Source: Pollenia angustigena (Eukaryota; Arthropoda; Insecta; Diptera; Polleniidae). Taken from it: 64,000 nucleotides of DNA. How positions within the stretch are numbered: position 1 is the stretch's first letter; each line of letters starts with the position of its first letter. Where the stretch lies: assembly GCA_930367215.1 (NCBI GenBank), contig OV884058.1, positions 172,094,478 through 172,158,477 on the forward strand. Reading direction: 5' to 3'. Shown here piece by piece: positions 34,869 through 47,169 of the stretch. The notes under the pieces are model-generated. The model was not told the origin of the DNA and searched no databases. It saw only the letters and a list, made by a program, of their open reading frames with translations. The translations under genes and the position numbers were made by a program.

Positions 34869-34936
34869 TCTATATAATACGGCTCCATCGATCATTAGTA
34901 ATCAGCTTCCGAGCGAAGGCGTGGCGGCCAGCTAGT
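34869..34936 (+). mobile_element. minimal Helitron-like remnant (68 bp)
   Basis: Starts tctatataatacggctcc after A and ends ggcgtggcggccagctag before T, which are Helitron-like 5' TC and 3' CTAG ends with a GC-rich pre-terminal stretch. Probably an internal deletion derivative. Confidence 0.4.
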
Positions 34937-35140
34937 AGGTAATAAATTAATCTTGTCTGTTTTCAAAAATGTATAAAAACCTAAAATCAGTTTAGAACTA
35001 GTCCAGTAATAAACAATTCCCCAGACCACTAATGTGCGAATTAGAGAGGGTGTTTAGCCAAGTAAACATCGTTAAAAGTAATTTGAGAAATAGGTTACAT
35101 TAAGCAACCGTTAATTCGATTTTATCAATAAGGTAAATAT

Positions 35141-35452
35141 TTTTACCATAACAATACAATATTTATACCACCACCACGATAGTGAAGATGGTACTATGCG
35201 TTTGTGCTGATGTCTGTAACACCTTAAAATATTGGTCGTTAGCCCACCTTTACGTATACCGATTAACTCAGAATCACTTTCTGAGTCGAATTAACGATGT
35301 TTGTCCGGCTGGCTGGCTGGCCATGTAAACCTTGTGCGCAAAGTACAGGTTGCAATTAAGAGATTATTTGATAAAACTTGGTACAAAGGTTCTAATGTGG
35401 TGTATCGTATCATAAAGTCGGGTTTAACCGACTATACTTTCTTACTTGTTTT
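35141..35452. repeat. fly dispersed repeat, cgggtttaaccgactatact end
   Basis: Contains taccaccaccacgatagtg near the left and gtcgggtttaaccgactata followed by ttcttacttg near the right, plus tcactttctgagtcga. A related inverted scrap lies at 35700-35830. Confidence 0.45.
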
Positions 35453-35928
35453 TTATTGTAGATCTATGATCAGGGAAACCAGAAATTTGCTCTATGCGCA
35501 TTAAATATGCATTAAAAACTGGAAAATATGCCCTGAAAAAAAAAATTGCTCATTTGAAGACACAAAATTCAACAATTTAATAACAAAATTTAAAAAAAAC
35601 CTAAAAAAGGTTAAAATTCGTACAAGAGAAGTTTGCGCCGAATATAATCTAGATATTAACATCCATATGGGTTTTTGTCTTCTCTAAAATTATCTAAAAA
35701 ATTGGCACTTGTACTCTGCGCACAAGGCTAACATGGACAGACAACCAGCCTGGCGGGTGGATAGACATCGTAAGATCACGTTAAAAAGTGATTCTGAGTC
35801 GATCGGAATACTAAAAGATTGGTCTAGATACAAATCGCATAACATTTATCCTTAATGACAACCTGCATTGTCTTACAATTTTAGAGTAAAAATTAAATGT
35901 AGATGTCTAAATTGAAGTAAAACAAGTT

Positions 35929-37005
35929 AGAGTGCTAAATTCGGCTGTGCCGAATCTTTGATACCCTCCACCGACAGTTCGAATGTTTAAGGAGTAAAAT
36001 ATCTGTATGATGTTATTATTATCTTAAACTGTGACGATTTGTTATTAATTATGGTTTTAGGCGACTAAACTGTTTTCCGGTAGTAGGGTTTATATGGGGC
36101 CTAGGGTAAATTATGGACCGATCATCACGAAATATCACAGCGTCATTTCTAGTCCTTTAAAACTGTGACGTAACAATTTCTGTTATGATAGCATTATTAA
36201 TTATGGTTTTATGTATACTTAACTGTTTTCCGGGAGTAGGGTTTCAATGGGGCCTAGGGTAAATTATGTACCGATCTTCATGAAATTTTAAAGTATCATT
36301 AATAGTCCTATAAAACTGTGACGAGCCAAAATTTGTTATGATTGCATTATTTTTTACGGTTTTAGGCGTACTAAACTGTTTTCCGGTAGTAGGGCTTATA
36401 TGGGGCCTAAGGTAAATTATGGACCGATCGTAACGAAATTTCACAGTGTTATTTCTAGTCCTAAAAAACTGTGAGGTACCAAATTTTGTTACGCTAGCGT
36501 TATTTTTTACGGTTTTAGGCGTACTAAACTGTTTTCCGGGAGTAGTGTTTATATGGGGCTTAGGGTAAATTATGGACGGATCTTCACGAAATTTAACAGC
36601 GTGATTTCCAGTCAAATAAAACAAAATCTTATCTCATTCCGTGCCTTTTTCCAGCATTTATGTTATTTTTTGTAACAAAATTATCAATTTTTTTAGGTGG
36701 TGGTTCCACATTTTGATTCATAGCTCTGGTCCTACTGAACCGATTTTGCTGGATTTCAATCCCAAACTGCTTAGGATAACTACAAGCAATTTGGCACCAA
36801 GTTTGTTCATTTCTTTTGAGTTGTTCGAAAGTGAGCGTGTTTTCAACAGACGGACAGACAGACGGACACGGCTAAATCGACTTAGATTTACTCAAGGACC
36901 CAGAATATATATACTTTATGGGGTCTGAGATGAATAATAAAAAAGTTTCACACGGAATGACAGACTTAATATACCCTCTTCACAACTAATTGTGGTGGAG
37001 GGTAT
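35929..37005 (-). mobile_element. dispersed element with 152-bp satellite-like core (family T), copy 2
   Basis: Minus-strand copy of 22697-24225. Four units are anchored at 36101, 36254, 36407 and 36559 (periods 153, 153, 152). The head with tgtcattccgtgtgaaac lies near 36950 and the gattcggcacagccgaat tail near 35960. Nested inside the hAT element 34388-37570. Confidence 0.75.
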
Positions 37006-37495
37006 ACAAATTTCTTATTTGCTTCGAAAGCTACTGTAGGCATCTAAAAAAATTTAATATGTATCAAAATATGCATTAAAAAGGCAAAATATGCGGTATA
37101 AACCTAAAAAATGCTGCAAAAAGGCTCTTTTTACTAAAATATGCCAAAAAATGCTGCAAACGGTTAAATAAATATACACTAACAAATCGATGCCAAAATT
37201 CAGAAAAAGCTCTAAAACGGATAAATATATTGTTTTTGCCTTCATTAGTCGCACAAGGAAAAACATGCAATTGCATATTTCTGGTTTCCCTGCTTATAAT
37301 TATTTGAAACTAATGAGTGATTCCTATGAGATGAACAATGACGACATCGATAATTAAATTTTTTAATATTAATTTACGTTTATTCTTATTTAACAAATTG
37401 ATCTTAACTCACAATTTCATCGTAAGCAACTTTAAATTAATTATATCTGTTTTGTTATTAAATTTTAATGTGTTTTTATTTAAAAAAGCTTTTAG

Positions 37496-37743
37496 CCAAT
37501 TTTTAGCAATTTTTTAGCCATTTTTTCCGTAGATTTAGCCATTTTTGGTCACCAAGTTTTGGAAACACTGCTTGAAATAGACCGATAAGTTAAATCATAG
37601 TACCTAAATCCGCAATAAGCCAATTTTTAGCAATTTTTTAGCCATTTTTTCCGTAGATTTAGCCATTTTTGGTCACCAAGTTTTGGAAACACTGCTTGAA
37701 ATAGACCGATAAGTTAAATCATAGTACCTAAATCCGCAATAAG
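37496..37743 (+). repeat. perfect 124-bp tandem duplication across a hAT end
   Basis: 37496-37619 is repeated at 37620-37743, identical as far as I can read. Each unit holds the last 75 bases of the hAT element, its TSD and flank. A second hAT right terminus is thereby created. Confidence 0.9.
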
Positions 37744-37852
37744 GTACATAAATATAATAGTTGCATTGATAAAAAAGTGTTTATAAAAATTCAAATTTGG
37801 ATGTTTTCACTAAATATGTCGTTTTTTCTAAAAATGTTATTTAAGATACATA

Positions 37853-39773
37853 TGTTAGGGTGTCCCAAAAAATTTTTTCTTTCTGATCTTCATATGTGCT
37901 CAATTAAAATTTAAAAGCTTATAGGGTAGAGTATTTTTGGTTTTTTTTAAAAAATTTTCGGAATAGGTTTAGAGGTCGCGCAAATGGAGTTTTCATAAAA
38001 AAACGGAGTTTTCGGCCTTTTCTTAACTTTACTCATAACTTGGTTAATACCACGAGTTTCTTCACTGCTGAGGAAACAGTTTTAAAGAAAAATATCCAAG
38101 CTTTATTCCTGTGTGAAAAAATTATATGTTTTGGTGATGAGTTTACTCATTTAGATACCCTTAATTACAATTTTTCGTAATTTTTTAAAAAAAATTTTGT
38201 AATAACGCTTTACAACTTTTTAAGTTTAAATAAAAACGAAAAAAACTAATGATGCAGTTTGAAAGACAAATTAATTCTTATTAATATGAATAAACAATTT
38301 TTAAATTTGTTCTTACCGTTCCTGAGTTATACCCGTTTTTTTCTTTATACCCAGTATTTGTTATTATAAGCTGTTTGCCAGTTCACCAATCTTACCCAAT
38401 CAACAAAAAAAAAACGTTTGCTCTGTGAAAAATCATTTATAGCGGTTCTTGCGATGTAGTTATATACCTTGAAATAAATTCTGGTAATCAGTTTCAGAAG
38501 TTGTGACATTAATATAAGTATTAGCCAAAGCCACACCTCGTTCTGCCACATCATTTACTACTTGTAATTGTTGAACTTTTTTCTTTGCCTCTTGAAATGA
38601 CTTGTTGGCTTTCCAATTCTGTGGATCTATTTAAAAAAAAATCGATTGAAATATTGCAAGCTTCAAAAAAAGTTAGACTGGCTTTTGAAATGAATTGTTG
38701 AATTTCTTTATTTCTAAAGTTTTCTTCTGTTAAAGTTACATTTGATTATGAAGTAGAATCGCTGCATGGAGTATCTGCAAGTTTTTTTTGTCATTAAGTG
38801 CTAAGTTTTGGTGTCGATACGTTCATCAAAAAACGCTGGGGCAGCCAATTTCGGAGTAAAGTACTACTGATGACCTAGAAAAGTTACAGCGAGGCTTTTG
38901 CAACTGCTTTATTAATAATTTTATAACTATCCAATTCCTTTAATAGGCTCAGATCATTGAGAGGAGCGTATCGAGGGCACTGGCAGAGGTACCAATATTT
39001 GATATTTATTCTTAAAATAAATTAACTAAATTTAAGCAAGGCATCAACTGTTGATTTGTCTATATAAGATTGCAACTGGTTTCGGAAAATGCATATTTTC
39101 AAAGAATAGATAATTTTCATTATCCAGCGAGCCCGATTGATAGCCCCTGGAGCACACATAAAATAGAAAGTGAAAATGAAAGCGTGTAACGGTTTAGATC
39201 AATAAATTTCAGAAGTTAATGACAGTTAAAGCGTAACTATTAAAATTAATGGAAATATACAATAATTATAACGAAAAAAGTATCACCATTTTTAAGGTAC
39301 AAACTATAAAAATAGTTTAACTCGGAAACTGTAGGACAAAATTCCATTTTTGTTTTCCTTAATTGTTTAGAACTTATCGGTATTCAAAATCGCGTCACTA
39401 GTTTTTATACCTTTCATATAAATTTGAAAAGTAATAAACAGTTTTTTACAGAATTTGTTAAAAAATTATAAAAGAACTTAATATGTGGAATCGTAATGGA
39501 CAAAAATATTGCCCGAACTTAAAGTTTTTGCATATGGAAATAAAGTTTGGGAAATTTTCATTAGAAATATTCGGTCAAAAAATTAAATGAACGTGGTTAT
39601 TGACAAAGTTATGAGTCAAGTTTGAAAAACCAGATTTTTAACAAACACTTGATTTGCGCGACCTCTAAACCTCTTCCTAAAAATCTAAAAAAAATTCAAA
39701 AATACTGGAACCTATAAGCTTTCAAATTATGCTTGAGCCTCTGACAAAAAAAATTTTGGGACCCCCTAATGTA
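37853..39773. mobile_element. 1.9-kb element with about 130-bp TIRs beginning ttagggtgtccc
   Basis: Left ttagggtgtcccaaaaaatt and right-end complement ttagggggtcccaaaatttt. The similarity runs about 130 bp inward through agcttatagg and gtttagaggtcgcgcaaa. A protein remnant is coded on the minus strand near 38467-38640. Superfamily not determined. Confidence 0.7.
38467..38640 (-). pseudogene. unclassified transposon-protein remnant
   Basis: Minus strand reads QNWKANKSFQEAKKKVQQLQ then VVNDVAERGVALANTYINVT and stops after QNLFQGI. VNDVAERGVAL looks like a conserved motif that I have seen in uncharacterised arthropod repeat proteins, but I cannot name the family. No intact frame exists around it. 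Confidence 0.35.
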
Positions 39774-39889
39774 CATGTTCCTTACTGGAGCAAATTAAAA
39801 TGTTGAATTATGAAAAAACATAAAAAATTAAGTTTTAAGTCCTGCAAAAAGTTTAAATCTTGTACAATTCAGTTGAACAGTTCTCGAGA

Positions 39890-40040
39890 TTTTTCAAAAT
39901 ACCTTAAACAACTGCAGAAAAACAAGATTTACATCGCGTATATCTCGAAAACGCTTCTTGAGAAAAATAAATTAATGTCATATTCGTGTTCAGCAGCCCT
40001 AATTTAGCTTAGAAAATATCTAATTTTTGAGGTAAATTAT
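39890..40040. repeat. inverted partner of 32860-32965
   Basis: cttcttgagaaaaataaatt and tattcgtgttcagcagccct are near inverses of agggctgc/ttctcaagaag phrases at 32875-32930. The pair brackets the 33-40 kb cluster and may be the ends of a 7-kb composite. Confidence 0.5.
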
Positions 40041-40049
40041 TTTGTGGCA

Positions 40050-41637
40050 TAGTGGTATTGTTACTCAACGTACTAAAATTGATAATTCAAAATGCTAACA
40101 AGAAGAAAATAAATTAATTTTAAGAGAAATGTAAGAAAACGTTTTGAAAACACACAAACCGAGACTTTTTGTTTACCCCTCATTCTTCCGTATACAGTTT
40201 GCCACAAAACAAAAAGAGACGTCGTTAAAGTCTCCGCGTTAATTGGCTGTAATTTAGATAGACATTTCGATCAATATCGAACGCGGTAATTTGCACACAG
40301 GTTTTTTTATTTATTACAAAATCGCAGCCAATTTAAATTATGGCATTACTTTCGCGCCATCTTGTACTATTAACAAAATTATAACTGGTTGTTCATCGAT
40401 TTCAAACGAATACATATTCCGTTCGCTTAACTATTATTTTAAACATAAACATTTTTATTAGTATTATTATTTAATTAAGCTTGTGTGGCTTCTTCAGGGT
40501 TTTTTTCTTTAATGTTTGACAAAAAATTAAAAATTTTAACAAATTTAACAAATTAAACAAATTTAACAAAAATTCTGATAACAATTTTCATTTAAATACA
40601 AAAAAGGTTTCCCAATTCAAATACAAAAAAGGTTTTCCAATTCAAACCTAATCTATTACAGTTTAAATAAATTTTTAACTTCCGTTTCTATTTTTATAAA
40701 TTATATGTCTATAATTTTGTGCTAAAATTGAATAAAATTTTGTAAAGGTCGAATAATAGTCAATTTATATAAACATTTTTAAAATTTCAATGATTTTTCA
40801 TAAAAATTTAATATTGTTTCATTATTTTTACATATTTTCAAATTTTAATATTAACAAAGTTTTTTTTATTTTTCTTTAATATTTTTTAATAAATCAATGT
40901 CGGTTTTAATGATTTATATAATGATCGGAGACCCTTTAATGTAGGTATATCGGCCATGCTCTGGAAATCGACTTCGAGTTAAACTAAAATCGAAATTATC
41001 AGAAAAAGTACCTGATTTTGAAACTTTATAAAAATATTCCTTTTTTTATACTTCGTACTTTAATTGCCAATTTTCTTTACCGGTTCTACATTTAAAATCA
41101 GGAAAAACTACCGTCATTTAGAAATAATTAAAGTTAAAATCTCGTTCGATCTCGTTAATTTTGCACGGTTTCGATTTCCGTAGCTGTTTAGAGCAAACAG
41201 AGATCGCAATAAAAAATGAAATTAGCTAACAGCGATTTTAAGACGACAAACTCGTTTAGTATTGAAAATTGCCAAATCGGTCTATTATTTTAGTCATTAG
41301 AGTTTTTCATTGATTTCTCTATTTATACGAAGATTATCGCCTTTCTCTCGAAAAGCCTTCCTTTGCTATAAAATATAGGTTATACAATATTTATTTACTG
41401 CTGAAAAAATGCTTAAAAAATTGTGCTGCTTAACTTAAAATATGCTTTTGGTTCTTTTATTCCAAAAGTACATTTTCTAAGTAACATGTGCAGTAAATTT
41501 ACTTTTTATTGTAATATAATCCTTCATAACGTATTATTATTAATGATGTTAAACAATATATTCACATACGTACATACAATACATATGTTTGTGTGTGTAT
41601 TTGTAAGTTAATTCGGATACAATTTTCGTATGTGCAT
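40050..41637 (+). other. no gene seen
   Basis: AT-rich. A two-copy acaaaaaaggttt direct repeat near 40597-40640 and the dispersed repeat 41020-41180 (partner of 10320-10560) are the only structure found. Confidence 0.45.
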
Positions 41638-41645
41638 TTGTAACT

Positions 41646-43164
41646 CAGTGATGCCAACTTTTTGAGAGCAAAAAGCACTTTAAAATTTTAAAGAAGCACT
41701 AAAAAGCACTATTTCGATCAAAAAAAAGCGTAGAAAAGCACTAAGCCATTTTTACAATTTAATTAAACACAAGTTAAACAAGTTGCAGTCGGCTGCGCCG
41801 AATATTATATGCCTCCAAAATTTAAAAAAAGGCGACGGCGTTGCTGGGGACCATTTTCATTTAAGATTAAATAACAAATATAATTGCATTTGTGTATAAA
41901 CATTTTTAAATGCATTATTATTATCTTCAATAAAAATAATATCATCCAATTATTTGGAGTTTAAATTGGCCATAAAACAGTTTTAAAGTAATACAGTGCG
42001 AGCTCGATTTTCGTAACTCGAAAAAATCTGGCATGTTGCAATTACCGAAAATTTGCAATGACCGACCATTGTTTATTAAACTTAATGACAGCATATCTTT
42101 TAATAAACATCCTTATATTTTATCGTTTAAATAAATCCAAATTAATATCGTGCAAAATTAATAAAACAATTTGCTTATGATATTATCCAATTATTTTAAC
42201 ATATCTAGCCTTTGCTGCAATAGAGTCATAACTCAAAAAACCTGAATTTTGAGATAACGTATTTGATTATTCAATACCCAGTGGAACAAAGGACCGCCTA
42301 CTAGGTAATAATGTGAAGTGAATCGCCATATAGTTTCTTCATATTGTGTAAAAATTTCATAAAATATCGTATATACTCAACTCTAGAGAGAAGAATTAAG
42401 TTTTAAGACTCTATTACAGCAAAGGCTCGATATGTACGCTTCTGAATAAGGTGTAAAAAATGTATGTTTGCATTCTTATTCTTAGTCAAACCTTTTTTCA
42501 ATAGCACTAGAGGTAGAACATCACGTGGAAAACTAAAGGTTACACAACGCTCGTTAAAAAAAGTATTTTCTGTCAGATGTTTTTAGTTTATTTAACACTT
42601 TGCATATACCAAGCTACGGCTCTTTTTTTTTTTGTTTTTTGCACTTTTTTGTACGGTTTCCGACTTCATGTTTCTTAACAATTCCTAATATTTTCCAGTC
42701 CATATTCTATTTTTGAAACAGTGTCTACATCTTTAAAAAATGTTTACCGAAATACATCGTTTTTATTACGATTACTAAATATGTTGTCAACGCTTAAAAG
42801 TGCAACGTTTCGTAAAATTTCCAAATTGCTAGGAAGCCAAGCTCTAACCTCGTAAATAAAGTTTTTGGTAAAACGAATGTAACTTTCTTTTATCACTTTT
42901 TTTATCATTTGAAATCTTAAATTCATTACAAGCCTTCTAAAAATTGTACCCCAAATAGCAAAGTTCAACTAAATCATCCTCTATATAATCGTCTTTTAAA
43001 AAATTGTAGAAAAAAAAATAAAAATTGTAAAAAGCACTAATGGCACTTACGCAAAATTGAAAAAGCACCAGTTAGTGCTTTTGTTGGATTTGGCACTATG
43101 GATAAAATTTTCGCGTTTTGAAAGCACCATAAATAGCGCCAAAAGCACTAAGTTGGGATCACTG
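41646..43164. mobile_element. hAT-like element with iterated aaaagcacta motifs
   Basis: Left cagtgatgccaactttttga, right-end complement cagtgatcccaacttagtgc. Duplications ttgtaact (41638-41645) and ttgtagct (43165-43172) differ by one base. Many agcact/agtgct copies at both ends. The MITE 42207-42431 is nested. No transposase identified. Confidence 0.8.
42207..42431. mobile_element. MITE with gcctttgctg(c/t)aatagagtc ends
   Basis: Left tagcctttgctgcaatagag and right-end complement gagcctttgctgtaatagag, bordered by atat on both sides. Confidence 0.65.
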
Positions 43165-43807
43165 TTGTAGCTACGATGGAAAAAGTAAAAATAAACCTTT
43201 AATAAATGACCACTTTGACACACTCAAATATTTTGAATGTGTTCTCTTTAGGTGACCTCTTCAGAAAGCAGTCATCAATTGTGACATTCGATTAAGTTAG
43301 ATATTACCATAAAATAGACATAAAACTGTAATTTGCAACATTTGTTGCGGTCAATCTTTATGTAATTCTTCTTACTATTGCAAATGTTTGTAAAAGTTAC
43401 AAACAAGTTGGGGATGTAAAAATAAGTTGATGTATGTATAAATTTAAGAACTTTTTTTTAAATACATATGTAGTTTATTTGAAATATTTGCAAACATATT
43501 GTACATATGTATAAGTTTTAAAAAAATTTAGATAAGCTTCGTCTTAATTTTTTAAGTAATACATATCGCTCTTTTATTGCTACATAGGCATATCTCAAAA
43601 AATAAAAATTTGGAGTTACTTACAGTGGTGTTCCTTAAAATAGAGCCACCTTATCTTTTTGTATTTTTCTGTACTTATTTTGCTTGAGGAAACTGTGACA
43701 TGCAAAAGTGTAACTGTGGATTTGTTTTTGTTTGTTTTCTTTATGAAACCGTTATTTTTATTAAAATTTTTGCATCAATAGTAAAAAAATGATGTTATTC
43801 CTCTTAA

Positions 43808-44532
43808 GTCTGAGTTCATACGGCTCATGTCTTATTGACAAGATTCTTCCATTTTCTTCTTTGAACATAAATTGGCGTTCAAATGATTCATGTCATGTTA
43901 ACGACATGTTTTTTATTTTGTATACCCTGCAAATAAAATTGGACCACCTGACCCATTTTGATAAAATGGACTACTCCATGGACTAGTCCGATGTAATGCA
44001 AGCATGGACCATGTCATTGTTAAAAAGTGTTTGTAGTGAGACGACATGTCTTCGTTTTTTAACGACATGCTTTCGTTTTTAAACGACTTCAAAACTAATC
44101 CTCTTGAGTATACCATGGAGTAGTTTTAAAACTACTCCTTAGTGGTCCAAAGGTGGGTTATATACCATGGAGTAGTTTTAAAACTACTCCTTAGTGGTCT
44201 AAAGATGGGTTATATGGTCCTCTCCTAGGACATCGTAATGTTAAATAGACCAGGTTTTTTCCATACGTTTGGGTTACTTTTGGACTACTCCTGGTCCCTT
44301 GTGGACTACTCTTTACACGCGTGTTTGGACTGGTCCTATTATTTGCAGGGTAGTCATGCGTATGCATGTGTGCTTTTTTGATATTGAAAACAATAACAAA
44401 ATTAAACAACGAATGAAAAGGCAAAACATAAAGACAGTACATGCATCTGTGTACTCGTTTCTTTTCCCCTTGTCCCTCTCGTCAATAAAGTAGCAATCTT
44501 GTCAATAAGACATGAGCCGTAAGAACACAGAC
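43808..44532. mobile_element. MITE family C, copy 2, itself split by MITE B
   Basis: TIR gtctgagttcatacggctc, right end gagccgtaagaacacagac, TAA at 43805-43807 and 44533-44535. Without MITE B it aligns along its length with 6424-6697. Confidence 0.85.
43925..44350. mobile_element. MITE family B, copy 2, with internal 52-bp duplication
   Basis: ccctgcaaataaaattggac and, at right, ttatttgcaggg, flanked by TA. The block accatggagtagttttaaaa (44113) is repeated at 44165 in tandem, containing the palindrome gagtagttttaaaactactc. Confidence 0.85.
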
Positions 44533-44564
44533 TAAAGGCTCAGTTAGCCGGGAGTAACAGTAAC

Positions 44565-45451
44565 TAGTGTCCGACCGAACTCGCTTTTTTGGCCGAAGCC
44601 GAAGCCGAACTTTTTCTTATTTCAATAAAATAAATAAGATATTTCAATAAAACAAAAAGTTTTTGAGATCGATTTTTTATTTAAAAAAAAAATTAATAAA
44701 CATAAACAAAAAAAAAATAAATTTTTTTTTTTAAATATCTTTTTTAAAAACAGTTGTACTGTTTAAAGTCTGACAAATTTAGAAAATATTTGTACTATAT
44801 TTTTTAGTAAAAAAATATTAATTAGTTGAACTACTTTTTAGTTAAAAAAGAAAAGTACTCATACTTTAGTATTTAAAATTAAATAGTTTGATATTGTAAT
44901 GACAGAAGAGCAATTTTTCTGCATTTACACCATGTAAATTGCTTCGTCTATCAGAATACAGCCGTCCAGCAGCGCTAAACAGCTGTTCGCTAGCTACACT
45001 AGTTGGTGGGGCTGATAAATATTTTATGGCTACTGCCTTTAAGTTTGCAAATGGACTCGAATTCCAATACTCAAATATGGTTATATTTCTGGGACTTAAA
45101 GGTTCTGTAATAAACATTTTAATTTCCTTTTTAAGAATATTTCCATTTGGTTCTGACACTTCAATGTGTGGTTTTGCATCGTGTCTATCCCATATTGGTG
45201 AACCTTTTATGCTCTTTTTTCGATTTCTCTTGGAATTATCAGTTTGAATAGAAATCTCTTCAACATCAATAACAGAATTTTCTTTAAAAAAGTTTGTATT
45301 TCCTCTTTTGATTTTTTAAACTGTTTATCAGTCAAATACTTCTTTTAAAAACGTATAATCATTAAAAAGTTCGGTCGAACACCGAACTTGGCCAAACATC
45401 GCTTTTTTGGCCGAACTCCGAAACCGAAGCCGAACGTTCGGTCGGACACTA
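44565..45451 (-). mobile_element. truncated hAT element with transposase C-terminus
   Basis: Ends tagtgtccgaccgaact and (reversed) tagtgtccgaccgaacgttc, with the exact 8-bp duplication acagtaac at 44557-44564 and 45452-45459. Iterated gccgaa motifs at both ends. Confidence 0.9.
44866..45159 (-). pseudogene. hAT transposase, dimerisation-domain fragment
   Basis: 97 codons on the minus strand, with a possible stop-bounded start inside a deleted gene. IFEYWNSSPFANLKAVAIKY then LSAPPTSVASEQLFSAAGRL and YSDRRSNLHGVNAEKLLFCH is the diagnostic hAT C-terminal dimerisation region (YW...L...A..YL..P..S..SER.FS..G....RR..L......L....N). BED finger, DDE core and insertion domain are missing, so it cannot act alone. 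The last helix is intact and ends NIKLFNFKY. Confidence 0.9.
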
Positions 45452-46089
45452 ACAGTAACGTTTAAAATCATCTGATTCATTTTGTTGTATGTAAAGCAAT
45501 TAGAACGATTACAGTAAGCAGCACGGAATACACAGAACTGTCACGAGACGGAAGATTTTGCGTTTTTTTTTTGTCTCTTTCAAAGAAAGCTGCCCTTTTG
45601 CATTTCTCTTTTCATCATCTTCTATGCCGCAATACAATGAACACAAATTTATTTAGTTAAGATTTATTTACAAATCTGTTGTAAAAATTAACTTTTAAGT
45701 TCACCACAACACGAGTAAATAATATTTAAGTAAGTAAATAACATTATAAAACAAAACAATATTACTAAATACATTTTTTTTCGCACAAAAAACAACGTTT
45801 GTTGAACTAATGCATTTCTTTAACGTGGTTTGTGTTTTTTTATTTTTTTGTTTTGATCACGCCATTTGTGTTGATTGTTGCTGCCTGTTTATACACCTTG
45901 CCACTTCACTACCAAAAAAAGCTTTCTGTCTCTTTCTTCGAAAGCTACCCTAGCAACTGATTTGGGCCTTTTTCACACGTCACTTTTTACAGTTCTGTGT
46001 ATTCTGTGGTTAGCAGTGAGATGTTACGTCTCAATCTGTAAGAAATAGATTGGTCTTACTTTTGTACGGTAAGGTAACTGTTACTGTTA

Positions 46090-46977
46090 AGCTAAGATCC
46101 CACTATCGGCTCAAATAGCACAATCTGTGACGATTTTTATTGTGCTGTATCGGCGCACATTAAAAAACATTGCAAAATTTATTCTTGGGTGGTCCCATTA
46201 TCGTCGCACATTGTTAGAATTTTTTTCGGTTCATATCGGCCAAAACTCAATTGCGACAATAATCGGTACAATGCGGTCACACTATCGTGTTATTTGGGTC
46301 AATTTAATCATATGTTTTGGTTTATTTGTTTGTTGGCGACATAATTTTACTTTAAAAATTCGCAAAATTCTCCGTTTGAATATTCCTTTATTAGTTTCCT
46401 AGCAATTTTAAATAATATATTAATATAAAATTAAAAATGTATTCAATTTTATTCCAACTTACTGCACTTGTTTTTTTTTGTTTGTAATTGTTGTTCTGTA
46501 AACAGATGTTTACAAAGCAGGGATGGCAACATCGATACAACATCAATGTTTTCGTTAAAGCAAATAGTTTTCTTTCATTTAACAGTACAAATGTACTATT
46601 TAACTTTTTAATACATAAATAATAGATAAAACAAATGTAATTTTGGTACAATTAACCTCAAAAAAGTAAAATTTTAGTAGCCAGTTGGTGCACTTTAAAA
46701 AAATTCGTTTTGCCATCCCTTGTATCGGCGCTGATTGGCGACTGTGGTCGGCACACAAGTGGCCGATAAAAATCGGTACATATTAAACAATTTGATTGAT
46801 CCACATTGTGCAAAAGAGTGTTCACATTATCGGCGCATTAAGGTTAATTTTGATTGTCCACAGGCAGCACAATTTCGGTACAGATTGTCGCAAATTAAAA
46901 AATATTGACCGTTCACACTATCGGCACATGAAATAAGACAAAAATTGGTACATTGCGCCGATAGTGGGATCTTAGCT
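46090..46977. mobile_element. MITE-like element E (PIF/Harbinger-like)
   Basis: Ends agctaagatcccactatcgg and its exact inverse, with TTA at 46087-46089 and 46978-46980. Many atcggc/gccgat and cggcacat motifs lie inside. A possible further insertion (cagggatggcaa at about 46518 to ttgccatccctt at about 46720) has no confirmed duplication. Confidence 0.85.
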
Positions 46978-47169
46978 TTACTCCCTGCTAACTGAGCCTT
47001 AAGTCTGCGATATTAAGTGTTCCTTAAAGTAGAGGCATTACAAAAACATATTTTGTAAAAGTTAAAAATTTTATTGTATTTAAAATTTGTACCATACAAA
47101 CGTAAGCTTATGTCCTTTTAATTAGAATTGAATGTTAATTCATCTTAATTGTTTTTATAAAAATTCAGA

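Larger units (their letters stand above)
34388..37570. mobile_element. hAT-like element with iterated tttagccatt motifs
   Basis: Left cagtgttgccaatttagcc, right-end complement cagtgtttccaaaacttggt, with the 8-bp duplication cttgaaat at 34380-34387 and 37571-37578. Clusters of ttagcca lie at both ends. The middle is occupied by other repeats (34869-34936, 35141-35452, 35929-37005). No transposase was seen. Confidence 0.85.
44536..46999. mobile_element. PIF/Harbinger-like element D, host of a hAT and of element E
   Basis: Ends aggctcagttagccgggagt and (reversed) aggctcagttagcagggagt, with TAA at 44533-44535 and 47000-47002. Inner arms ggaatacacagaactgt and acagttctgtgtattctgtg are inverted. 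No transposase seen. Confidence 0.8.

Noticed and set aside
46518..46723. cagggatggcaa ... ttgccatccctt insertion in element E
   Set aside because: Inverted ends are present but no target duplication was found; kept only as a remark.
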